A stretch of DNA of 18,331 nt from Lentzea sp. (GTDB lineage: Bacteria > Actinomycetota > Actinomycetes > Mycobacteriales > Pseudonocardiaceae), in assembly GCA_030146905.1 (NCBI GenBank), contig JASLAV010000938.1, positions 1 through 18,331 of the forward strand, in the 5' to 3' direction. The translations under genes and the position numbers were made by a program. Position 1 is the stretch's first letter; each line of letters begins with the position of its first letter. The notes under the pieces were generated by a model. That model had not been told where the DNA came from. It made no database searches and saw nothing but the letters and a program-made list of their open reading frames with translations. Shown here in pieces: positions 13,452 through 18,331 of the stretch.

Positions 13452-15937
13452 CGTTGCCGTCCGTTCATGCTGCGGACGCCACCTGGCGAGCGGTCCTGCC
13501 GGCCGGCGGGCCACAGCCCGCGCAGCTCTTGGTTGATCACGGGCAGGAGGCGCCAGTTGCCCTCGGCGAGTGCCTGGTTCCCCTCGGCGATCAGCGCTCG
13601 GGCACGCACCGGCTGGGACAGCTTCGGCAGGTTGGAGCGGAAGTGGTGGAAGATGGCGATGTCGTAGGTCTCGTCGCGCTTCATCACCGTGGTCGCGAGG
13701 TGGACGGCGCGGTTGAGCAACTCCTCGACGGCGGCGCGGTCGGGGTCGGCGCGGAGGTCCGCTGCGCGGCGTTCGACGTCGGCCAGTTCCAGGTGGTCGT
13801 CGGCGGCGCCCTTGCGATCGAGCAACTCCCGGCAGTGCGCGATCTCTTCGTCCAGCTCGTCGAACAGCGCTCGCAGATCGCACTGCTCCTCGACCTCGTC
13901 CAGCACGGCGTGGACGTCCCGCAGGCGCTGGTCCGCGGCTGCCGCGCTGCCGTGGTCCGAGGCGGCGGCACGGACCTCGTCGCGAGCCAGCAGCAGCATC
14001 TGCTCGCCTTCCAGCTGGTCGAGCTTGCGGCGGGCCTGCGCCGGCACGCGTCCGTTCTCCTGCAACGCGGCCAACCGGCCGTGCACCTCGCGCAGCTCGC
14101 GTTCCAGCGTTGCGGCGTCGGGCGGCCGCACGTGGGAGAGGTCGATCTCGGCTTCGAACTGCTCGTCCACCAGCGGCACGTCGGCGACCACGGTGACTCG
14201 CCGCGACTCGTCCACCTCGACGGTGATCTCGACCTCGCTGCCGCTCGGCAGGTCGACCCGGACGTCCTTGGGCCGGATCTCGATCAGGCCGATGCGCAGG
14301 TTGCGGTCGGCGCGCGTTCGCTCGCCCTCGACGAGCGGAATGCGGATGACCGCGTCGGAATCGGTGCGGTGCAGGGCGATCGTGGTGTAGAAGGTGCCGG
14401 ACATCGCGGCCGGCAGCCTGGCTCCCTTGCGCAGGACCGGCGCGAAGGTTCCGTCCGCTTCGGACAGTCCGAGGGAGTTGGTCAGCACCTGCCCGCCGAG
14501 CTCGTTGGTCACGTGCGTGATCGACACAACGGGCGGGTTCACCTTGTACCGCATGCCATCGACATCGATGAGCAGCAAGGCGAACGCCGATGTCGTCCGC
14601 TCGTTCAGCTTCACCTCGGTGACGAACGTGCCTCGCGCGTCGAGGCTGACCTGCGGCGTGCGGAACGGCGGCGTGCCGGTTTCGTTGTCCAGGACGACGT
14701 GGAACCGCGACCAGTCCTGCTCGGTCGTGCTCTCGAACCTTCCCTGCACCGGGACGATGTCCAGGCTCGTGGTGCGTGGATAGCGGAGGTCGGCGGTGAA
14801 CTCGCCCGCGATCGCGCGTGCTTTCGGGCGGTCCAGCGGGACGGTGCTCGCGAACACGGCCGCACCGCGCGCGACCACCGTGCTCGGGTCCTGGCTGTGG
14901 TCCAGTTCGATGCCGAGGCCCACCGCGGGATCTGCGAGCCGCTCGCGCAGGCCTGGAGCCAACGTCGTCCCGCCGACCAGCAGCAGCTTGTCGATGTCAC
15001 CGGTGCCGAGACCGGCCGCGGTGAGTGCTTCGCGGCACAGGTTGATCGCGCGGAGGTAGTACGGCTCGGCGACGCGGTCGACTTCGCCGCGGTGCAGCGC
15101 GTGGTCGAACGCCACCTTGCGGCCGCCGACTTCGAGTTCGACGTCCACCTCGGCGACCTCGTTGCGCGACAACGCGATCTTGGCCCTTTCCGCCGCGTCT
15201 TTGAGCAGCGCGAAGTTGCCTCGCCACAGCGGGTCGTCCCTGCGCACGTCCCGTACACCCAGACCGGCCTCCACCGCCGGTACGAGCAGCCGTTCCACGA
15301 TCGCCCAGTCGATCAGCTTGCCGCCGAGGTGCGGGTCGCCCGCGTGGTCGAGCACGCGCAGCTCGCCGTCGTGGGTGCTGACGATCGCGGAGTCGAACGT
15401 GCCGCCGCCGAAGTCGAACACCATCCAGTACGCGTCGGTGCTCTCGTTCTGGAAGCCGAAGGCGAACGCCGCCGCCGTCGGTTCCTGGACCAGGGGGCAG
15501 TTGCCGAACCCGGCCAGCGCCGCCGCCTCACCGGTGGCGTTGTTCTCGTGCAGGCGGAACGCGGCGGGAACGGTGATGACCGCCGCCGGCGGTGCCTCGC
15601 CGAACACGTGCGCGGCGTCGGCTCGCAGCGACTTGAGCACCTCTGCCGACAGCTGTTGCGGTGTCAGGGAAAGCCCCGCCTTCGGAAACTGCCTGGCCGC
15701 GTCGGCGAGTCCCATCTCCTGCTTGAACTCGATGTGCACGTTGGCGGGGTCGCTCGGGATGCGGTCACGTGCGCTGCGCCCGACGTGCGTGACGCCGGGT
15801 TTGGGGATCCACACGGCGGAAGGCGTGTAGTCCCAGCCCTCGTTGTTCTTGACCACCGACACGGTGCCGTCGTGCACGACGGCCATCGCGCTGTTGGTGG
15901 TGCCGAGGTCGATGCCGAAGTCGATGGTGTCACGCAT
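13448..15937 (-). CDS. Divergent Hsp70-family ATPase with coiled-coil C-terminus
   Basis: An 829-aa protein. The ATPase domain (1-370) is well kept: phosphate-1 loop FGIDLGTTNSA (7-17), the catalytic-type Lys72 (HIEFKQEMG), connect-1 LVQEPTAAAFAFG (149-161), phosphate-2 FDFGGGTFDS (174-183), DPHLGGKLID (201-210), ERAKIALS (250-257) and adenosine motif LLLVGGTTLAPGL (318-330). The hydrophobic DnaK linker ending in DVTPLSLG is replaced by RYPRTTSLDIVPVQ (about 385-398). A beta-rich region (400-580) and a long charged coiled-coil region (about 585-760) follow, so it is about 200 residues longer than DnaK (~620 aa). ATG 15937 has GGAGG 6 bases upstream and overlaps the GrpE-like gene by 8 bases. 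It probably hydrolyses ATP; substrate handling should differ from DnaK. It is not the housekeeping dnaK. Confidence 0.9.
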   Translation of the reverse strand: MRDTIDFGIDLGTTNSAMAVVHDGTVSVVKNNEGWDYTPSAVWIPKPGVTHVGRSARDRIPSDPANVHIEFKQEMGLADAARQFPKAGLSLTPQQLSAEVLKSLRADAAHVFGEAPPAAVITVPAAFRLHENNATGEAAALAGFGNCPLVQEPTAAAFAFGFQNESTDAYWMVFDFGGGTFDSAIVSTHDGELRVLDHAGDPHLGGKLIDWAIVERLLVPAVEAGLGVRDVRRDDPLWRGNFALLKDAAERAKIALSRNEVAEVDVELEVGGRKVAFDHALHRGEVDRVAEPYYLRAINLCREALTAAGLGTGDIDKLLLVGGTTLAPGLRERLADPAVGLGIELDHSQDPSTVVARGAAVFASTVPLDRPKARAIAGEFTADLRYPRTTSLDIVPVQGRFESTTEQDWSRFHVVLDNETGTPPFRTPQVSLDARGTFVTEVKLNERTTSAFALLLIDVDGMRYKVNPPVVSITHVTNELGGQVLTNSLGLSEADGTFAPVLRKGARLPAAMSGTFYTTIALHRTDSDAVIRIPLVEGERTRADRNLRIGLIEIRPKDVRVDLPSGSEVEITVEVDESRRVTVVADVPLVDEQFEAEIDLSHVRPPDAATLERELREVHGRLAALQENGRVPAQARRKLDQLEGEQMLLLARDEVRAAASDHGSAAAADQRLRDVHAVLDEVEEQCDLRALFDELDEEIAHCRELLDRKGAADDHLELADVERRAADLRADPDRAAVEELLNRAVHLATTVMKRDETYDIAIFHHFRSNLPKLSQPVRARALIAEGNQALAEGNWRLLPVINQELRGLWPAGRQDRSPGGVRSMNGRQR

Positions 15938-16427
15938 CGGTTTCCTCCAGAACGTCACCGGGGTAGCCGACGATGACCTGCCCCATTTGAATGCGTTTGC
16001 CTGCCAGGTAGACAGACGGGCGGACGGTCTCCCGCACGATCTCGTGGTGCAGCGACGGATCCGGTTGCATCGTCAGCACCTCCAGCGACAGACCGGGGTG
16101 GAAGGTCGTTCCGTCGTGGTCCTGGATCAGCAGGCCCGCCTCGTCCAGCGCGCGCTGGGCCGCCTGCAGGTAGCGGCCGACCCGCTTGGCCTCACGCGAG
16201 TCCTCTTCGGCGAGGCGGGAGAGCCTGCGTTGCGCGCGCCAGAGGTTCGTGGCGGCGTCGGCGAGGTCCTTCTCCTCCAGTGCCGGGCCGCCTGCATCCT
16301 CGATGGCCTGCGCGGTGAGCTGCTCGACCACCGCGGTGAGCGAGACCGGGTCCGGCCAGCGCGGTGCGGCGATCCGGAACTCGCGGTGGAACCGCCTCTG
16401 CCCGCGCCACTTCGTCCACCTGCTCAT
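15930..16427 (-). CDS. GrpE-like nucleotide exchange factor (diverged)
   Basis: A 165-aa protein: a basic N-terminus, a long charged helix (about 28-98: AIEDAGGPALEEKDLADAATNLWRAQRRLSRLAEEDSREA and on), then a small beta domain (98-157). The beta part follows the GrpE head pattern: AGLLIQDHDGTTFHPGLSLEVL, then EIVRETVRPSVYLAGKRIQMGQVIVG, comparable to the GrpE stretch with a Gly-Tyr turn and RPA-V-V ending. GrpE releases ADP from Hsp70. Identification rests on this pattern and on the gene lying directly before an Hsp70 gene; it is weak by sequence alone. ATG 16427 overlaps the upstream stop (ATGA) and has AGGA upstream. The last 8 bases overlap the Hsp70 start, so the two are tightly coupled. 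Confidence 0.65.
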   Translation of the reverse strand: MSRWTKWRGQRRFHREFRIAAPRWPDPVSLTAVVEQLTAQAIEDAGGPALEEKDLADAATNLWRAQRRLSRLAEEDSREAKRVGRYLQAAQRALDEAGLLIQDHDGTTFHPGLSLEVLTMQPDPSLHHEIVRETVRPSVYLAGKRIQMGQVIVGYPGDVLEETDA

Positions 16428-17830
16428 CTGCGGTCCTGCCAATCAGCGAACAGCGCGTACACGAACGGGGAGACCAGCAGGAAGGCGACGCCGGACCACA
16501 GGAACGGCACCACCGCGTCCCAGGGCGCCGAGCTGACCGCCCACCAGCCGAGGACGAACGCGCAACCGCCCACGAGGTAGGTCGCCACATCTCCCATCAG
16601 CGACCGGTACCAGTCCGCGGTGAGGACTCCCATGGGCGCCCAGGAGAACAGGACGGTCGCGACCACCGAGACCCACGTCGGTGCGTCGAGCAGACCCACC
16701 ACGGAGGTGGTCATCGCCGCGACGAAGAGGGCGAAGACCGCCAGGTTCGACGGCCAGCGGGGTGGCAGCAGCGGGGCGGCAGCCGTGGTCAGCTGCACAG
16801 GACTCCGCGTCACCGCGTTCTGCCTCCCGCGGTCCACCTGCCAGGACTGGACCGGTGTGGCCGCCAGGTTGTCCTCGATGGTCTCCCGGTCGCCCGGCTC
16901 GACCACGAACGACAGTGCCAGCTCCATCAGGTCGGCCGCGCGGTGCCGATCGGCCGCCTTCAGCGCCAGTCCGCAGTTGTTCAGCATCACGGCGACCCTG
17001 TTGCGCTGCTTCGCCGACCACCGGTACCGCTCGTGCGGCGCGAGTTCCTCGAGCCGGTCGGCGAGCTCCGGCAGTTCGGCGACCAGGTCGGCCGCCCTGC
17101 CGTTCGCCCTGTCCGTCAACAACCGGTGGACGTCGTCGACCAGCTCGTCGATCCTTCTGGACGTCGGCTCGGCGGCGGTGCGGCGCGCGTCGTCGATCAG
17201 CCCGGCCGGCACGTCCCACGTGTCGAGCAGGGCCGCGAGCGCCGGTGTGGTGCCGGCCAGTGCGACCTGTGGCCCGAGCAGCGCCCCCGGCAGGGCGCTT
17301 CGCAGCCCGTCCACCGTGGACCCTTCCATCCTGCGGTCGGACAACGTCGCCATCCGGTGCCGCACGTGGGCCCAGAACCCCGGGTGGTCCAATGCGTCCA
17401 TCCACGCGTCCGCGGCGTCGACCCAGAGGTCCTCGTCCGTCTCGGCGTCGAGCGCCTTCGCGTGCGCCTCGACCGCGGCGTCGTGCGCCTCGTGGACCTC
17501 CGCCGGGCATCCGCAGGCACCCGGTTCGCCCCACCACCAGAACAGCTCGTCCACCAAGCGGTGATCAGGACGTTCCAGCGCGTCGAACGCCGCGCGCACC
17601 TCCTGCGCCGAAGGCGGGCGCCGCAACGGCAACCGCCGGTCGCCGGGAACCGTGCCGCTTCCGAGTTCGAGTGCGCCGAGCAGCAGGTGACGTTGTGCGC
17701 GCACCTGCGCAGGCCTGGCGTTCGTGGCGAGCCCGACGACGCGGAACGGGTTGCGCCGGTACAGGTCCGGCCCCGCGATCTCGCGCAACCGGGTCGCGGC
17801 CACGCGACTTCTGTCCTGGCTGATCGGCAT
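16424..17830 (-). CDS. J-like domain (no visible HPD motif) membrane protein, first gene of the Hsp70-like operon
   Basis: A 468-aa protein. Residues 27-100 resemble a degenerate J domain: NPFRVVGL (27-34), then the helix ARPAQVRAQRHLLLGALELG (38-57), a Pro/Arg-rich loop where HPD is expected, then PSAQEVRAAFDALERPDHRLVDELFWWW (73-100), like the J-domain end where a sub-unit is followed by Leu-x-Asp-Pro. The middle (110-350) is helical and TPR-like (ADLVAELPELADRLEEL, NRVAVMLNNCGLALKAADRHRAADLMELAL). The C-terminus has four membrane helices (about 362-380, 386-406, 416-434, 440-461). ATG 17830 follows the leaderless -10 TAGCGT by 6 bases. The gene overlaps the GrpE-like gene by 4 bases. I infer a membrane-bound co-chaperone or recruiter for the Hsp70. 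The J assignment rests on pattern and context. Confidence 0.6.
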   Translation of the reverse strand: MPISQDRSRVAATRLREIAGPDLYRRNPFRVVGLATNARPAQVRAQRHLLLGALELGSGTVPGDRRLPLRRPPSAQEVRAAFDALERPDHRLVDELFWWWGEPGACGCPAEVHEAHDAAVEAHAKALDAETDEDLWVDAADAWMDALDHPGFWAHVRHRMATLSDRRMEGSTVDGLRSALPGALLGPQVALAGTTPALAALLDTWDVPAGLIDDARRTAAEPTSRRIDELVDDVHRLLTDRANGRAADLVAELPELADRLEELAPHERYRWSAKQRNRVAVMLNNCGLALKAADRHRAADLMELALSFVVEPGDRETIEDNLAATPVQSWQVDRGRQNAVTRSPVQLTTAAAPLLPPRWPSNLAVFALFVAAMTTSVVGLLDAPTWVSVVATVLFSWAPMGVLTADWYRSLMGDVATYLVGGCAFVLGWWAVSSAPWDAVVPFLWSGVAFLLVSPFVYALFADWQDRR

Positions 17831-17836
17831 GAGATC

Positions 17837-17842
17837 ACGCTA
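17837..17842 (-). promoter_or_regulatory. Leaderless -10 element of the Hsp70-like operon
   Basis: TAGCGT on the minus strand ends 6 bases before ATG 17830. No ribosome site is visible. No HAIR (CTTGAGT) or CIRCE repeat is present upstream, so classical heat-shock control by HspR or HrcA is not supported. Confidence 0.55.
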
Positions 17843-17931
17843 TGGCCGTGGTGCCACCCGGCGCCGCCCGCTGACCTCTTCCTGCCAGCGCACCCTGGCG
17901 GGCAGGGCACGGCGATCACGATCGCAGCACC

Positions 17932-18231
17932 ATGAAGAGGATCGGGGTGCTCGCCTTCGCCGCGACCATGACGTGCCCCTGGGCAGCGGCGGCCGCGGGA
18001 GCGTCGGATCCAAGCCCGTGCCGTCCGTGCGGCGCAGCATCCAGCCACTGTGCTCGGCGCCCGCGTGGGCGAGCAGGCTCCGGTGCGGCGATGGTCACCC
18101 TGACCAGCTCCGTTGTCGTCCTCGGTTCCCCACCCTCTCCCGAGGCCGCTTCCTGCCGTGAGGGCTTGATCGCTCATGCACCTACCTACGATCGCCGGAT
18201 GCGGACCAGCGTGAACCGGTTCGGCAGGTAG
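17932..18231 (+). CDS. Doubtful small ORF in the gap upstream of the Hsp70-like operon
   Basis: A 99-codon frame that begins like a signal peptide (MKRIGVLAFAATMTCPWAAAAAGAS) with good G/C third positions for about 25 codons; after that, codon use is unremarkable. No ribosome site or TANNNT box precedes it. It is the only candidate in the 17843-18257 gap, which otherwise holds a 14-bp dyad GCGATC-AC-GATCGC (17912-17925) and no recognisable gene. Confidence 0.2.
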   Translation: MKRIGVLAFAATMTCPWAAAAAGASDPSPCRPCGAASSHCARRPRGRAGSGAAMVTLTSSVVVLGSPPSPEAASCREGLIAHAPTYDRRMRTSVNRFGR

Positions 18232-18269
18232 CGGCCACACGGGAGGACTTCTCTAGGATGGGACCCGCG

Positions 18270-18331
18270 ATGGGAACTGATCACGGGTTCGGGGACCTGG
18301 TGCCGCGCGGCACCGGGCCGAGAGCGACGGT
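18270..18331 (+). CDS. Start of a plus-strand gene cut by the window end
   Basis: An open frame begins at ATG 18270 (MGTDHGFGDLVPRGTGPRAT) and runs off the window. TAGGAT (18254-18259) is a plausible -10 box 10 bases upstream. ATG 18258 is an in-frame alternative with GGAGG at 18242-18246. About 20 residues are too few to name a family. Confidence 0.4.
   Translation, partial: MGTDHGFGDLVPRGTGPRAT

Noticed and set aside
13229..15976. A 915-codon plus-strand frame opposite the Hsp70 gene
   Set aside because: Its product is a low-complexity Arg/Val/His-rich antisense shadow caused by high GC. The minus strand has unmistakable Hsp70 motifs.
17831..17931. Heat-shock operators (HAIR or CIRCE) before the Hsp70-like operon
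   Set aside because: No CTTGAGT-N7-ACTCAAG and no TTAGCACTC-N9-GAGTGCTAA repeat found by eye.
16364..17935. Long plus-strand frame opposite the J-like gene
   Set aside because: Low-complexity Arg/His/Gln-rich shadow with no start signals; the opposite strand has domains, membrane helices and coupled overlaps.
17916..18120. Minus-strand fragment beginning ELVRVTIAAP, reminiscent of an EccD (type VII secretion) N-terminus
   Set aside because: The likeness covers about ten residues only; the rest does not follow the EccD pattern and there is no start signal.

Overview
High-GC DNA with GTG starts, leaderless promoters (a TANNNT hexamer 6-7 bases before the start codon) and families such as DUF3558 lipoproteins, AHSA1/SRPBCC proteins and DesK/DesR-type two-component systems. 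This points to a filamentous actinobacterium, most likely Pseudonocardiales (Lentzea/Saccharothrix-like). The genus is inferred, not shown.

Layout. (1) 1-1021: 5' part of a divergent LexA-family repressor gene (minus), then two near-identical palindromic operators and an SRPBCC/AHSA1 gene. (2) 1019-2802: a TetR regulator and an FAD monooxygenase, whose start regions carry the same 23-bp leaderless promoter/operator module. (3) 2803-4357: a weak minus-strand ORF, an AI-2E family transporter and a strong shared hairpin. (4) 4397-6478: two short-chain dehydrogenases (minus; the upstream one is frameshifted) divergent from a MerR regulator across a MerR-type promoter. (5) 6636-8586: a membrane-anchored protein of unknown function, probably with a frameshifted 5' end, divergent from a DUF3558-like lipoprotein. 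(6) 8585-8749: a non-coding foldback element with terminal inverted repeats. (7) 8867-12477: a secreted type-B carboxylesterase divergent from a NarL/DesR-type sensor kinase and response regulator, with 21-bp-phased direct repeats between them. (8) 12612-17830: a tightly overlapping four-gene minus-strand operon. (9) 17831-18331: a mostly empty intergenic stretch and the first codons of another plus-strand gene.

Region 8 is the most unusual part. In transcription order it encodes a J-like protein without a visible HPD motif and with four membrane helices, a GrpE-like protein, an 829-aa divergent Hsp70 with a non-canonical linker and coiled-coil C-terminus, and a TPR-TM-OmpA-like protein. All junctions overlap (4, 8 and 4 bp) and one leaderless promoter is visible. 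I infer a dedicated, membrane-associated Hsp70 machine distinct from housekeeping DnaK/DnaJ/GrpE. Its client and role cannot be read from the sequence. No tRNA, rRNA or CRISPR array was seen.
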